A DNA stretch of 64,000 nt from Solirubrobacter phytolaccae (GTDB taxonomy: Bacteria; Actinomycetota; Thermoleophilia; Solirubrobacterales; Solirubrobacteraceae): assembly GCF_027587195.1 (NCBI RefSeq), contig NZ_JAPDDP010000011.1, forward strand, positions 1 to 64,000, in the 5' to 3' direction. How positions within the stretch are numbered: position 1 is the stretch's first letter; every line of letters begins with the position of its first letter. The notes beneath the pieces are model-generated. The model was not told where the DNA came from. It did not search any database and was given only the letters and a program-made list of their open reading frames with translations. The position numbers and the translations under genes were made by a program. Positions 24,619 through 33,236 of the stretch are shown piece after piece.

Positions 24619-25536
24619 CTAGCTCGCCGTGATGTCCACGAACGCGCCGACCTCCACGCCGAGGTCACGAGCGGGCTCGCCGGGGCGCCAGGCGCCGAGC
24701 CGGCCGTGCCCGGCGTTCCAGAACAGCCAGCCGCTCGAGGCCCACGCCAGCAGCGGATAGCCGGCGTCCACGCGCGCTCCGGGGACGTGGTGCGTGACGC
24801 CTGTCACGACGTCGACCACGGCGATCCGGCGTCCCGGCGTCGGCAGCGCGAGGAGCGTGCCCGCCGGGGAGAAGGCGCCGCGCCGCGGCGCGAACCGTCC
24901 AGGGACGGCGCGCTCGTCCAGGTACAACCGCTCGCAGGGCTCATTGCACGACGCGACGACCGAGCGGTGCAGGCCGACCAGGAACCGCCCCGGAAGCCGC
25001 CGCACGCGCCGCCGGGTCCCCGGGTCCCACACCTCGAGGCGATGGCGCGAGAGCACGAGGCCGTCGTCGACGGCGCCGACCGGCCAGCCGGGCACGTTCC
25101 AGCGCCGGGCGAACGTCGGCGTGCCGTCCACGCCGACCTCGCGCACGCCGCGGAAGTACACCTGGGTCGCGGGGCCGCCACGGCGCAGGAGGAGGTTCCA
25201 GACCCGTCCGGGCGTGGCCGACGGCACGAAGAACCAGGACTCGCCAAGGTCGCGCGGGTCGCTCAGGTCGGGCGCGAACGAGGTCGCGCGCCCGAGCGCG
25301 AACGTCACGAGCCGCCGACCGGTGAAGTGCACGAAGTTCGGCGGATCACCGCCCCCGAGTTGGCGCAGCTTCCGGCGCGTGGTGACCGTGCGGGTGGCGG
25401 CGTCGACGCGGGTCAGCGTGCCAGGGTCACGCCCGGCGAGGAAGAGCAACCCGGAGGGCGCGGCGGGCGGTGGCTCCGCCGCGACTTCGCCGCAGCCCGC
25501 CAGGGCCACGGCGACAAGGACGAGCATGCGGCGCAT
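24619..25536 (-). CDS. Putative lipoprotein with beta-propeller-like repeats
   Basis: The 305-residue protein starts with a lipoprotein signal (LVLVAVALAGC; Cys15) and continues with beta-rich, repeated G-x-L and R/V-D-x-x-T segments (TLTRVDAATRTV; RIAVVDVVTGVTHHVPGAR), as in WD40/quinoprotein-type propellers. No family could be assigned with confidence. ATG at 25536 is used; the next ATG at 25527 is equally compatible with the lipobox. It lies 13 bp upstream of the peptidase-like gene and 33 bp downstream of the DUF1802 gene, all on the minus strand, so the three may be one transcription unit. Confidence 0.68.
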   Translation of the reverse strand: MRRMLVLVAVALAGCGEVAAEPPPAAPSGLLFLAGRDPGTLTRVDAATRTVTTRRKLRQLGGGDPPNFVHFTGRRLVTFALGRATSFAPDLSDPRDLGESWFFVPSATPGRVWNLLLRRGGPATQVYFRGVREVGVDGTPTFARRWNVPGWPVGAVDDGLVLSRHRLEVWDPGTRRRVRRLPGRFLVGLHRSVVASCNEPCERLYLDERAVPGRFAPRRGAFSPAGTLLALPTPGRRIAVVDVVTGVTHHVPGARVDAGYPLLAWASSGWLFWNAGHGRLGAWRPGEPARDLGVEVGAFVDITAS

Positions 25537-25569
25537 GCCCGTCCTACGGTCAGATCAGGCGCAGAAGTC

Positions 25570-26202
25570 CTACGCGTACGCCGGGGCGCCGTTGGCCTCG
25601 GCGATGCCCGCGATCTCCTGCGAGACCCGGTCGAACTCCTCGTCGGAGAGCACGGGCGTGCCCTCGAACGGGAGGTCACGCGTGATCTCCAGCCACGAGC
25701 GGCATCCGCCGTAGTCGTCGCGGACGCGCACGGTGACGGGCCGCGGAATGCGGTACGTGCGCAGCAGCAGGACATGGAGCGGATGGCGGCGCTTCCACGC
25801 CAGGCGCTTCTCGGCGTAGTCGGACGTCCAGACGTGGAACGGCGTCAGACCGTCCAGCGCGCGGCGGTCGGTGACCGTCCACGCCCCGGCGACCTCGGCC
25901 CAGGCCCTGATCCGCACGCGGTCGGGCTGGGGGATGCCACCGTCCATCGTCAGCGCCCGGGCGGGCGGCTCGCCCTCGGGCCACACGCCCTCTTCCAGGG
26001 CGCGTCGCAACTCGGGCTGATGGGACTCACGCACCAGATCGTTGCGCTGGTGATCGAACGTCGGGTACAGGAAGAACCGGTCGTGCTCGAGGGCAAAGTG
26101 CTTGCCCGCCTCGCGAATGCCGCCCTTGCGCAAGGTGAGCAGTTGCTCACCCTCGGCGAGAGCGCGCACGGTGACGGCCCATTCCTTGAAAGCGATCGGC
26201 AT
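25570..26202 (-). CDS. DUF1802 family protein
   Basis: The 210-residue protein begins MPIAFKEWAVTVRALAEGEQ, followed by LLTLRKGGIREAGKHFALEH and RFFLYPTFDHQRNDLVRESH, the DUF1802 signature. DUF1802 proteins are small soluble proteins of unknown function found in actinobacteria, cyanobacteria and archaea. A 102-nt untranslated leader with its own near-consensus promoter precedes the gene and can fold into alternative structures (see leader entry), unlike the leaderless genes around it. An upstream in-frame extension to GTG 26310 would read through that structured region and is rejected. Confidence 0.85.
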   Translation of the reverse strand: MPIAFKEWAVTVRALAEGEQLLTLRKGGIREAGKHFALEHDRFFLYPTFDHQRNDLVRESHQPELRRALEEGVWPEGEPPARALTMDGGIPQPDRVRIRAWAEVAGAWTVTDRRALDGLTPFHVWTSDYAEKRLAWKRRHPLHVLLLRTYRIPRPVTVRVRDDYGGCRSWLEITRDLPFEGTPVLSDEEFDRVSQEIAGIAEANGAPAYA

Positions 26203-26304
26203 AAACCTGGTTGAAAAGAGGGTTGTAAGACCTACGGGTTCCCTGCACAGCGAGCGTGCGCCACGACCCTGCCCGAAGCTGTGACGGGGAAACCTCCCGT
26301 AAGG
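26203..26304 (-). promoter_or_regulatory. Structured 5' leader of the DUF1802 gene
   Basis: Transcription from the promoter at 26311-26339 would give a leader of about 102 nt. CUUACGGG (26303 to 26296) can pair with CCCGUAGG (26238 to 26231), including one G-U pair, and just inside this helix UUCCC pairs with GGGAA. The competing local fold is GGGA-GGUU-UCCC (26298 to 26287). A third hairpin, GCAC/GUGC (26259 to 26245), lies between. Two mutually exclusive folds directly upstream of a start codon are typical of regulatory RNAs. I do not recognise a known riboswitch class. Confidence 0.45.
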
Positions 26305-26310
26305 CGTCAC

Positions 26311-26339
26311 ATACTATGCACAAGGCCACGAAATCTCAA
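26311..26339 (-). promoter_or_regulatory. Sigma70-type promoter of the DUF1802 leader
   Basis: On the minus strand TTGAGA (26339-26334), a 17-bp spacer and TAGTAT (26316-26311) give a strong match within an unusually AT-rich stretch. The predicted start site is near 26304. Confidence 0.6.
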
Positions 26340-26412
26340 AACCTCGCTGCAAATTCACAGTTTTTCGCGGAAATGTCCATTTTCTGGCATAGAGCGCGAA
26401 CGCGCCAAGTTG

Positions 26413-27291
26413 TTACAAACGTGCACCGGTGAGGCCTTCGATCACCTCGAGCACGGCGGCGAAGTCCTGGTCGCCCAGACCCTTCCCGATGCCGGCGCCG
26501 TAGAGCTCCGCGGCGAGCCCCGCGAACGGGAACGCGCCACCGGCGGTGCGGGCCTCGGCGAGGCACAGCTGCACGTCTTTGAGCATGTGCGCGAGCTTGA
26601 ACAGCGGCGTGAAGTCGTGCTCGAGCATCGGCTTGCCTTTCAGCGCGCGCATCGTCGAATCGCTCGAACCGCCGTCCATCGTCTCCAGCAGCGCGTCGAC
26701 GTTCACCCCCGCCTGACGCGCCAGCACGAGGCCTTGGGCGAGCGTCGCGCAGTTGACCGCGGTGATCGCCTGGGTGATCACCTTCACGGCCTGGCCCTGC
26801 CCGGCCTCCCCGCACAGGACGATCTTCTCGCCCATGATCTCGAACAGTGGGCGGGCGCGCTCGATGTCGTCCGGCGCACCCCCGACCATGATCGTCAGCG
26901 TGCCCGTGCGGGCCTTGGGGGATGAGCCCGTGACCGGCGCGTCGACGAACGCGTGGCCCTCGGCGTGGCAGCGCTCGGCCAGCTCACGCGCCGTGCCCGG
27001 CGCGATCGTCGACATATCGACGAACAGCGTGCCCGGCTTGGCGCCCTCGAGCGCCTGATCGATCATGTCCGTGACCTGGTCGCCGTCGACGACCATCGTG
27101 ATCACGACGTCGGAGACCTCCGCGACCGCCTTGGGCGAGTCGACCACGGTCCCGCCGTGCTCGGCCGCCCACGCCTCCGCCTTCTCCCGCGTGCGGTTGA
27201 ACACGGTCAGCTCGACGCCCGCCTTGGCCAGGTTCATGGCCTGCAGCGAGCCCATGATCCCGAGCCCGATGAACCCCACCTTCTCAGCCAT
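26413..27291 (-). CDS. Beta-hydroxyacid dehydrogenase (GarR/3-hydroxyisobutyrate dehydrogenase family)
   Basis: The 292-residue protein has the NAD(P)-binding FIGLGIMG at 7-14, the substrate-binding DAPVTGS at 117-123 and the catalytic Lys170 in GQAVKVITQ. Arg33 after beta-2 (VFNRTREKAEA) suggests NADPH use. The usual Asn three residues after the catalytic Lys is Thr here, so specificity may differ from GarR or MmsB. It starts 8 bp within the end of the hydantoinase B gene, making it part of the hyuA-hyuB operon, and would reduce or oxidise a short-chain 3-hydroxy acid product of that pathway; the physiological substrate is unknown. Confidence 0.88.
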   Translation of the reverse strand: MAEKVGFIGLGIMGSLQAMNLAKAGVELTVFNRTREKAEAWAAEHGGTVVDSPKAVAEVSDVVITMVVDGDQVTDMIDQALEGAKPGTLFVDMSTIAPGTARELAERCHAEGHAFVDAPVTGSSPKARTGTLTIMVGGAPDDIERARPLFEIMGEKIVLCGEAGQGQAVKVITQAITAVNCATLAQGLVLARQAGVNVDALLETMDGGSSDSTMRALKGKPMLEHDFTPLFKLAHMLKDVQLCLAEARTAGGAFPFAGLAAELYGAGIGKGLGDQDFAAVLEVIEGLTGARL

Positions 27292-28744
27292 AGCCGCCTC
27301 CTCCCGGTGTCTCGATCCGTAGTCGTTGTCCCGGCTGGAGCGTGCCGCGCGCCTTGGCCGGCTGCTCCTCGCCGTCGATCAGGTTCCTGCCCTTCGCGCC
27401 CGGCTCACCACCATTGGCGCCCGGCGGCGCGTGCCGGCGGCGCTCGGTCAGCAGCGAGTAGTCCATCGCCGCGAGCGCCTCGACCTCGCGCACGATCCCG
27501 TCGCCGCCACGGTGCGCTCCCTTACCGCCGGAGTCGCGACGGATCGCGTACTCGACGACCTTGAGCGGGAACTCCAGCTCCAGCGCCTCGACCGGCGTGT
27601 TCAGCGTGTTCGACATCGCCACGTGCACGCCGCTCGGGCCGTCGGCGTCCGCGCACGCGCCCTGGCCGCCGCCGAGCGTCTCGTAGTAGGTGAAGTCGTC
27701 GTTGCCGAGCGTGAGGTTGTTCATCGTGCCCTGGCCGAGGGCGTACCCGAACGCCTTCAGGACCAGGTCTGCGACCCGCGAGGACGTCTCCACGTTGCCG
27801 GCGACGACGGCCGCGGGCGGGTTGGCGTTGAGGAGGCTGCCCTTCGGTGCGGTGACCGTCACGGGCCGCATCGCGCCGCTGGAGGGCGGGATGTCGGGGT
27901 CGGTGAGCACGCGCACCGCGAACCAGCAGGCGGAGACCGTGACCGCCAGCGGGCAGTTGAGGTTGCCCTCGTGCTGGTCGGCGGAGCCGGTGAAGTCCAG
28001 GTGCAGCGCGTCGCCGGCGATCGTCGCCTTGAGCTGGAGCTGGAGATCCTCGTCGGCCGCTTCTAGCACGTCGGTGGCCGTGTACTCGCCGTCGTCGAGG
28101 GCCTCGATCGCCGCGCGGGTGCGTCGCTCCGCGTAGTCGATCGTCGCCGCCATCGCCTCGGCCAGCGGCATCCGGTCGTGCAGCTCCTCCAGGCGCGCGA
28201 CCCCCGTGCGGTTCGCGGCGAGCTGCGCGCGCAGGTCGGCCCGGCGTTGCGCGGGCTGGCGCATCTGGGAGGCGAGCCGCTCGATCGCGTCCTCGTCCAG
28301 GCGCTGCGGCTCGATCACCACGCCCTCGTCGGCGAGCGTCTTCGAGTCGGCGGGCATCGAGCCGGGGGTGGGGCCGCCGACGTCGGCGTGGTGCGCGCGG
28401 TTGGCGGCGAACCCGATGAGGGTGCCGTCGGCGAACGCCGGCGTGATCACCGTGATGTCCGGCAGGTGCGTACCGCCGGAGTAGGGGTCGTTGAGGACCC
28501 AGCTCACGCTTGGCTCGTGGTCGTGCTCCGCGACGGCGGCGACGGCGGCGGGCATCGCGCCCAGGTGCACCGGGATGTGCTCGGCCTGCATCACGAGCTC
28601 GCCGTACGGGTCGAACAGCGCGCACGAGGCGTCGCGGCGCTCCTTGATGTTCGCGCTGTGGCTCGCGCGGATGAGCACGGCGCCCATCTCCTCGCAGGTG
28701 GCGCGGAGGGCACCGGACGCGACGCGCAGCGTCACCGGGTCCAT
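27284..28744 (-). CDS. hyuB: Hydantoinase B / oxoprolinase-type subunit
   Basis: The 486-residue protein belongs to the HyuB family: [20 protein letters not shown] start, [39 protein letters not shown], and the C-terminal GGxGG-type end with [12 protein letters not shown]. With HyuA it forms an ATP-dependent amide-ring opening or carboxylase enzyme (N-methylhydantoinase, 5-oxoprolinase, acetone or acetophenone carboxylase). Length of about 490 is shorter than acetone carboxylase alpha (about 770) and fits hydantoinase or acetophenone carboxylase-type subunits. Genes hyuA, hyuB and the dehydrogenase overlap by 13 and 8 bp. Confidence 0.92.
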   Translation of the reverse strand: MDPVTLRVASGALRATCEEMGAVLIRASHSANIKERRDASCALFDPYGELVMQAEHIPVHLGAMPAAVAAVAEHDHEPSVSWVLNDPYSGGTHLPDITVITPAFADGTLIGFAANRAHHADVGGPTPGSMPADSKTLADEGVVIEPQRLDEDAIERLASQMRQPAQRRADLRAQLAANRTGVARLEELHDRMPLAEAMAATIDYAERRTRAAIEALDDGEYTATDVLEAADEDLQLQLKATIAGDALHLDFTGSADQHEGNLNCPLAVTVSACWFAVRVLTDPDIPPSSGAMRPVTVTAPKGSLLNANPPAAVVAGNVETSSRVADLVLKAFGYALGQGTMNNLTLGNDDFTYYETLGGGQGACADADGPSGVHVAMSNTLNTPVEALELEFPLKVVEYAIRRDSGGKGAHRGGDGIVREVEALAAMDYSLLTERRRHAPPGANGGEPGAKGRNLIDGEEQPAKARGTLQPGQRLRIETPGGGGYG

Positions 28745-30657
28745 TCGATCCTCACGGTGCCGCTGGGCAGGACCTCGCCGGACCAGCCGGGGGGAACGGC
28801 GAGCGTGGACTCGCGCAGCTCGATCACGGCCGGCCCTTCGATGCGCTCGCCCGGCTCCGGCTCGCCCTTGATGATCGTCGTCTCGCCGTAGAGCGTGGTG
28901 CGCGTGCCGCGTTCCGCGCCTTCCGCGGCGCGACCGACCGCGTCGGGGTCGATCTCCGGCCCGGGCGTCGTCGCAGTGGCCCGCAACGTCACGAGCTCAA
29001 CCTCAGCTTCAGGGTCACGGTAGCCGTACGCGTCCTCGTGGGCGGCGTGGAAATCCTCCTCCAGATGGTCGGAGAGCGGCACGCTGAGCTCGAACGCCTG
29101 ACCGCGGTAGCGCAGCTCGGCGACGACGCGCACGTCGGCCTCGGGATCGCCCAGCTCGGCACGTGCGCGCTCTGTGAGCTCGTCCGCCTCGGTCGTCAGC
29201 TCGCCGGCTTTGAGCAGCACGGAGCGCTGGGCGTCCCGGCGGCGCTCGGAGACGACGAGGCCGAGCGCGGCGAGCACGCCCGACGCGCGCGGGCAGAGGA
29301 TCTTCGTGATGCCGAGCTCCTCGGCGATCGCGGCCGCGTGCAGGCCTCCCGCTCCGCCGAAGGCCATCAGCGCGAGCGAGCGCGGATCGACGCCGCGCTC
29401 GACCGTCATCACCCGCAGGGCGCGGACCATCTCGGCGTTGGCGACCTTGATGATCCCTTCGGCGGTCTCCTGCCGGCTGAGGTCGAGCTGCTCGGCAAGC
29501 GTGTCGACGGCGCGCTCGGCCGCTTCGCGATCCAGCTCGATGCCGCCCGCGATCCCGCCGAGCAGCCCGAGCAGCAGGTTCGCATCGGTGACGGTGGGCT
29601 CCTCGCCGCCGTGCCCGTACGCGGCGGGGCCAGGGCGCGCGCCGGCGCTGCGCGGGCCGACCCGGAGCGCTCCACCCGCGTCCCGCCAGGCGATCGAGCC
29701 GCCGCCGGCGCCGACGGTGTGGATGTCCAGCATCGGCAGCGCGACCGGCCGCCCGCCGACCTCGCGCCCGCTCGCCTCGCGGACCTCGCCGTCGAGCACG
29801 ACGCAGACGTCGCAGCTCGTGCCGCCCATGTCGAAGCACAGCGTGTCGGGCTCGCCCGCGGCCTGCGCGGCCCACGCTGCCCCCGCCGCGCCGCCGGCCG
29901 GCCCGGAGAGCACGGTCAGCACCGCGTGGTCGGCGGCCTGCTCGAGGCTGGCGAGGCCGCCGCTGGACTGCATCACGCTCGGCTCCGGCAGCCCGGCCTC
30001 CTGCGCCCGCGTGGTGAGGTTGCGCAGGTAGGCGGCGAGCAGAGGGGAGAGCGCCGCGTCGAGCTCGGTCGTCGCCGCGCGCTCGTACTCGCGGAAGGTG
30101 CCGACGACCTGGTGGCTCAGAGAGACGTGGACGTCGTGGGCTTCGAGCGCCGCTCCGAGCTGCTGCTCGTGCTCGGGGTGCCGATAGGCGTGCAGGAGGC
30201 AGACCGCGACCGACTCAGGCTCGAGGGCGAGGATCGCCTGGACGGCGGCGTCGACGTCCAGCGCCGTCTCCGGGCCGTCGGGCGTCATCCGCTCCGTGGC
30301 GCCGACCCGGAGCTCCGGTGGCACCAGCGGGGCCGGACGGGCCTTGCAGAGGCGGTACAGGTCGGCTCGGGCCTGGCGCGCGAGCTCGATGATGTCCTCG
30401 AAGCCCTTCGTCGCCACGAACACAGTCTTCGCGCCCTCGCCCTCGAGCAGCGCGTTCGTCGCCGCCGTGGTGCCGTGGGCGAACTCCTGGACGCCTTGCG
30501 CGTCCTCGTTCGCTCGTTCCAGCACCGCCCGGACGGCGTTGAGCACGCCCTCGGACTGGTCCTCGGGCGTGGTCGGCGCCTTGGCCGTCCACAGTCGGCC
30601 GTCGACCGCCAAGACGGCGTCGGTGAAGGTCCCGCCCACGTCCACGCCCAGGAGCAT
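28732..30657 (-). CDS. hyuA: Hydantoinase A / oxoprolinase-type ATP-dependent subunit
   Basis: The 641-residue protein has the HyuA N-terminal ATPase core ([19 protein letters not shown]), [17 protein letters not shown], the second phosphate region [15 protein letters not shown] and [18 protein letters not shown]. It should bind ATP and activate the substrate carbonyl in complex with HyuB. The gene leads the operon. Minus-strand TAGCGT ends 9 bp before the ATG, suggesting a near-leaderless promoter between this gene and the Cys-rich gene upstream. The nature of the substrate (hydantoin, oxoproline or ketone) cannot be decided from the sequence. Confidence 0.93.
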   Translation of the reverse strand: MLLGVDVGGTFTDAVLAVDGRLWTAKAPTTPEDQSEGVLNAVRAVLERANEDAQGVQEFAHGTTAATNALLEGEGAKTVFVATKGFEDIIELARQARADLYRLCKARPAPLVPPELRVGATERMTPDGPETALDVDAAVQAILALEPESVAVCLLHAYRHPEHEQQLGAALEAHDVHVSLSHQVVGTFREYERAATTELDAALSPLLAAYLRNLTTRAQEAGLPEPSVMQSSGGLASLEQAADHAVLTVLSGPAGGAAGAAWAAQAAGEPDTLCFDMGGTSCDVCVVLDGEVREASGREVGGRPVALPMLDIHTVGAGGGSIAWRDAGGALRVGPRSAGARPGPAAYGHGGEEPTVTDANLLLGLLGGIAGGIELDREAAERAVDTLAEQLDLSRQETAEGIIKVANAEMVRALRVMTVERGVDPRSLALMAFGGAGGLHAAAIAEELGITKILCPRASGVLAALGLVVSERRRDAQRSVLLKAGELTTEADELTERARAELGDPEADVRVVAELRYRGQAFELSVPLSDHLEEDFHAAHEDAYGYRDPEAEVELVTLRATATTPGPEIDPDAVGRAAEGAERGTRTTLYGETTIIKGEPEPGERIEGPAVIELRESTLAVPPGWSGEVLPSGTVRIEWTR

Positions 30658-30666
30658 CGGGCGTGG

Positions 30667-30672
30667 ACGCTA
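30667..30672 (-). promoter_or_regulatory. -10 hexamer of hyuA
   Basis: TAGCGT on the minus strand ends 9 bp before the hyuA ATG at 30657. It would serve as an internal start in addition to read-through from the gene at 30689-31096. Confidence 0.3.
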
Positions 30673-30688
30673 GCGCCGGAGGCCGCGG

Positions 30689-31096
30689 CTATGCGGCCTG
30701 GAGGGCGACGTCCTCGGTCTCGGCGAGGTGCTGGTGCGACGGGCAGTACCCGTTGTGCGGCAGCGGCGTGCGCTGGCACGGGGTCCCGCGGCGCGTGGTG
30801 GCGCGGCATTCGAGCCGCTCGGCGACCGGGTTCGACGCGAAGTACTCGCGTGCGAAGCACATGTAGCGGTCGCAGACCTTGTAGACGCGCAGCTGCGCGG
30901 ACATCGGGAAGTAGATCCGGATGTCGTTGAAGAGCGTCTTGGTCGGCTTGGCGAAGTAATGCCAGTCCGTGGCAAGGCGTTCGACGCACGTCTCACACGA
31001 GCGCAGCACGCGCTCATGATTCGTCGTGTCGCCGTCGTGCTCCTCGACGATGTCGGAAGCAAGCTCTCGATAGATGGAACGGCTGAAGTGGTACAT
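30689..31096 (-). CDS. Cys/His-rich conserved hypothetical protein
   Basis: The 135-residue protein has seven Cys: Cys34 and Cys37 (CETC), Cys75, Cys80, and a C-terminal zinc-finger-like set C97-x9-C107-x10-C118-x2-H121 (RATTRRGTPCQRTPLPHNGY in its middle), resembling small treble-clef-like modules in phage-borne and actinobacterial hypothetical proteins. The N-terminal half is mixed helix and aromatic residues (LATDWHYFAKPTKTLFNDIR). A GGGGAGA ribosome binding site lies 6 bp before the ATG. It ends 31 bp upstream of hyuA; read-through into the hydantoinase operon is possible, but no functional link is evident. Confidence 0.65.
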   Translation of the reverse strand: MYHFSRSIYRELASDIVEEHDGDTTNHERVLRSCETCVERLATDWHYFAKPTKTLFNDIRIYFPMSAQLRVYKVCDRYMCFAREYFASNPVAERLECRATTRRGTPCQRTPLPHNGYCPSHQHLAETEDVALQAA

Positions 31097-31205
31097 CGCT
31101 GTCTCCCCGGGACTGCCCTTGCGGCGGCGGTCCCCTCCGTGGCCCGGTGGATGGGTGTTTGCCGCTGATACGAAGACTCCAAACGTCGACTTTGTTGACT
31201 TCGCG

Positions 31206-31802
31206 TTAAGAGCGTCCGGGGAGCAGAACTTCGTCCAATGCTCGGATCGTGTCCGCTGTTCGCTCGTGTTTGATCGTGGTCATTCCGAGCTGCTTGGCGG
31301 GCTTCAAGTTCCCGCCTAGATCGTCGACGAACACGCATCGGGCCGCAGGGAGGCCCAGCCGGTCCAGGGCACATTCGTAGATCGAACGCGCCGGTTTCCG
31401 CGTTCCGAGGGTCTGCGAGAGGATCACGGCGTCGAACATCGCGCGCAGCTCGGCGTCGTAGTCGTCGGCGTTCCACGAGTTCGAGACGAGCGCGGTGCGG
31501 ATGCCGGCGTCGTGGTAGCGCCGGACCGCGGCGCGCATCTCCGTGTCCGGTCGGACGTCCGCGAGCAGGCGCTGCGCGAGACCTTCGGGGGCGAGGTCCA
31601 GGGTCGTGGCGAGGCGGCGCTCGAACTCGGGCAGCTCGATCGTTCCTTCCTCGAGCTCGACGAGATGCGTGCGCGCCGGGCCGTCGCGGAACGCGCTGCG
31701 GAGCGCGTGCTCGGGCCAGCCCTGGCGGACGCTGAAGGCGTCGAACGCGGCCAGCACGCTCGTCGTCAGCACGCCGCCCCAGTCGATCAGGAGGCCGTCC
31801 AT
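31206..31802 (-). CDS. HAD-superfamily hydrolase
   Basis: The 198-residue protein has all HAD motifs: LLIDWGGVLTTS (motif I; the second Asp is replaced by Gly, as in DxGGVL-type HADs), LVSNSWN (motif II), the Lys of LGTRKPARSIY (motif III) and VFVDDLGGN (motif IV). The small helical cap between motifs I and II fits subclass I. Members dephosphorylate small metabolites or act as epoxide hydrolase N-terminal-like phosphatases. The start overlaps the end of nadB by 16 bp, so both are transcribed together; a link to NAD metabolism is possible only by position. Confidence 0.87.
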   Translation of the reverse strand: MDGLLIDWGGVLTTSVLAAFDAFSVRQGWPEHALRSAFRDGPARTHLVELEEGTIELPEFERRLATTLDLAPEGLAQRLLADVRPDTEMRAAVRRYHDAGIRTALVSNSWNADDYDAELRAMFDAVILSQTLGTRKPARSIYECALDRLGLPAARCVFVDDLGGNLKPAKQLGMTTIKHERTADTIRALDEVLLPGRS

Positions 31803-33208
31803 GCCTCCAGGCGCGGGGTCTCCGTGTCCGGGTCGATGATCGTGTGGTGATCGTCGAGCGCCGGGTCCGTGTCCGGGTACTCGGCGCGGCCGTGCGCCCC
31901 GCGCGTCTCGTGGCGGTGCAGCGCGCTCGCGGCGACGAGCCGGGCGAGCGGGTACGGGTCCTCGTTCAGGCGCTCGAGGTTGGCCTGCGTGCGCTCCAGC
32001 CCGGCCAGGAGCCAGACGTTGGTGCGGGTCTCGCGGCTGGGGGCGCTGACGTCCGCGGTGATCGTCGGGCCGTCGGTGGGCTCGGGATCGTCGAGCGCGG
32101 CCAGCGCGGCGCGGCGGCCGAAGACGAAGCACTCGCTGAGCGAGTTCGACGCGAGCCGGTTCGCGCCGTGCAGGCCGGTGCAGGCGCACTCGCCGACGGC
32201 GTACAGGCGCGGGGCGCCGGTCGCGCGGCCGTCGAGGTCGGTGACGATGCCGCCCATCACGTAGTGGCTCGCGGGGGCGACGGGGATGCGCTGCCGCGTC
32301 GGGTCCAGTCCGGCCTGCTGAAGCGCCTCGACGATGTTCGGGAAGCGCTTCGGATCGACCATCGTCATGTCCAGCTCGGCCTTCTGACCGGGCAGGTTGA
32401 AGATCGAGCGGGCGACGTGATCGCGTGGCTTGAGCTCGTCCACGAAGCGCTCGCCGTCGGCGTCGTGGAGCGTGGCGCCCTCCCCGCGGACGGCCTCGGA
32501 GATCAGGAAGCCCTCGCGGCCGGGCAGGCCGACCACCGCGGTGGGATGGAACTGCGTGAACTCCAGGTCGGCGAGCTGCGCGCCCGCGGCCCGGCCGAGG
32601 ATGAGGCCCGAGCCGAACGAGCCGGGCGGGTTCGTGGTCCGTGACCACAGCGCGGCGGCGCCGCCGGTGGCGAGGATGGTCGCGCGGGCCTGGATCTGGC
32701 GGTGGTCGTCGCGGAGGAGCACGCCGCCGCCTTCGAGCAGGCCGGCGACCCGTTCGCCTTCGAGGATCGTGATGTTGCGGTGCTCGGCGGCCGCGGCGGA
32801 CAGCGTGCGCAGGATCCGTCGGCCGGTCGCGCTGCCGCCGGCGTGGATGATGCGCCGGCGACGGTGGCCGCCTTCCAGGCCGAGCGCGAGGTCACCGTGG
32901 CGGTCGGCGTCGAACTGGCAGCCCAGGTCCTGCAGCTCGCGCACGCGCGCGGCGGCTTCGTTCGTGAGCACCTCGGCGGCGGAGCGCTTGGTGAGGCCGC
33001 GGCCGGCTTCGAGCGTGTCCTCGAGGTGGATGGCGGGTGAGTCGTCCACGGCGAGCGCCGCGGCCGCGCCGCCCTGCGCCCAGTAGGAGGCGGTCTCCGC
33101 GAGTGGGCGGGCGCTGACGAGGGTCACGCGAGCGCCCGCGCGGGCCGCGGTCAGGGCCGCGAACAGCCCGGCCGCGCCGGCGCCGACGACGACGAGGTCG
33201 GATCGCAC
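31787..33208 (-). CDS. nadB: L-aspartate oxidase
   Basis: The 473-residue flavoprotein starts at GTG (VRSDLVVVGAGAAGLFAALTA), with the FAD fingerprint GAGAAG, SYWAQGGAAAAL, HAGGSATGRRILRTL, FTQFHPTAV and the substrate/active-site stretches RGEGATLHDADGERF and GGIVTDLDGRATGAPRLYAVGECACTG. It oxidises L-aspartate to iminoaspartate for quinolinate and NAD synthesis. NadA and NadC are not in the window. A minus-strand TAGGCT lies 8 bp before the GTG. The gene is divergent from the deacetylase-like gene with only 28 bp between start codons. Confidence 0.92.
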   Translation of the reverse strand: MRSDLVVVGAGAAGLFAALTAARAGARVTLVSARPLAETASYWAQGGAAAALAVDDSPAIHLEDTLEAGRGLTKRSAAEVLTNEAAARVRELQDLGCQFDADRHGDLALGLEGGHRRRRIIHAGGSATGRRILRTLSAAAAEHRNITILEGERVAGLLEGGGVLLRDDHRQIQARATILATGGAAALWSRTTNPPGSFGSGLILGRAAGAQLADLEFTQFHPTAVVGLPGREGFLISEAVRGEGATLHDADGERFVDELKPRDHVARSIFNLPGQKAELDMTMVDPKRFPNIVEALQQAGLDPTRQRIPVAPASHYVMGGIVTDLDGRATGAPRLYAVGECACTGLHGANRLASNSLSECFVFGRRAALAALDDPEPTDGPTITADVSAPSRETRTNVWLLAGLERTQANLERLNEDPYPLARLVAASALHRHETRGAHGRAEYPDTDPALDDHHTIIDPDTETPRLEAWTAS

Positions 33209-33216
33209 GCGGCAGC

Positions 33217-33226
33217 AGCCTATTAC
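33217..33226. promoter_or_regulatory. Overlapping divergent -10 elements of nadB and the deacetylase gene
   Basis: The minus-strand TAGGCT (33222-33217) of nadB and the plus-strand TATTAC (33221-33226) of the deacetylase-like gene share two base pairs in a 28-bp intergenic region. RNA polymerase could not occupy both at once. Confidence 0.45.
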
Positions 33227-33236
33227 GGTGTGGGCG

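Noticed and set aside
26203-26310. N-terminal extension of DUF1802 from GTG 26310
   Set aside because: The extension has no DUF1802 similarity and would be encoded by the promoter-proximal structured leader.
28732-30930. Long plus-strand frames opposite hyuA/hyuB
   Set aside because: They are GC-rich complementary shadows with Arg/Ala/Val-biased composition; the minus-strand frames carry complete family motifs.
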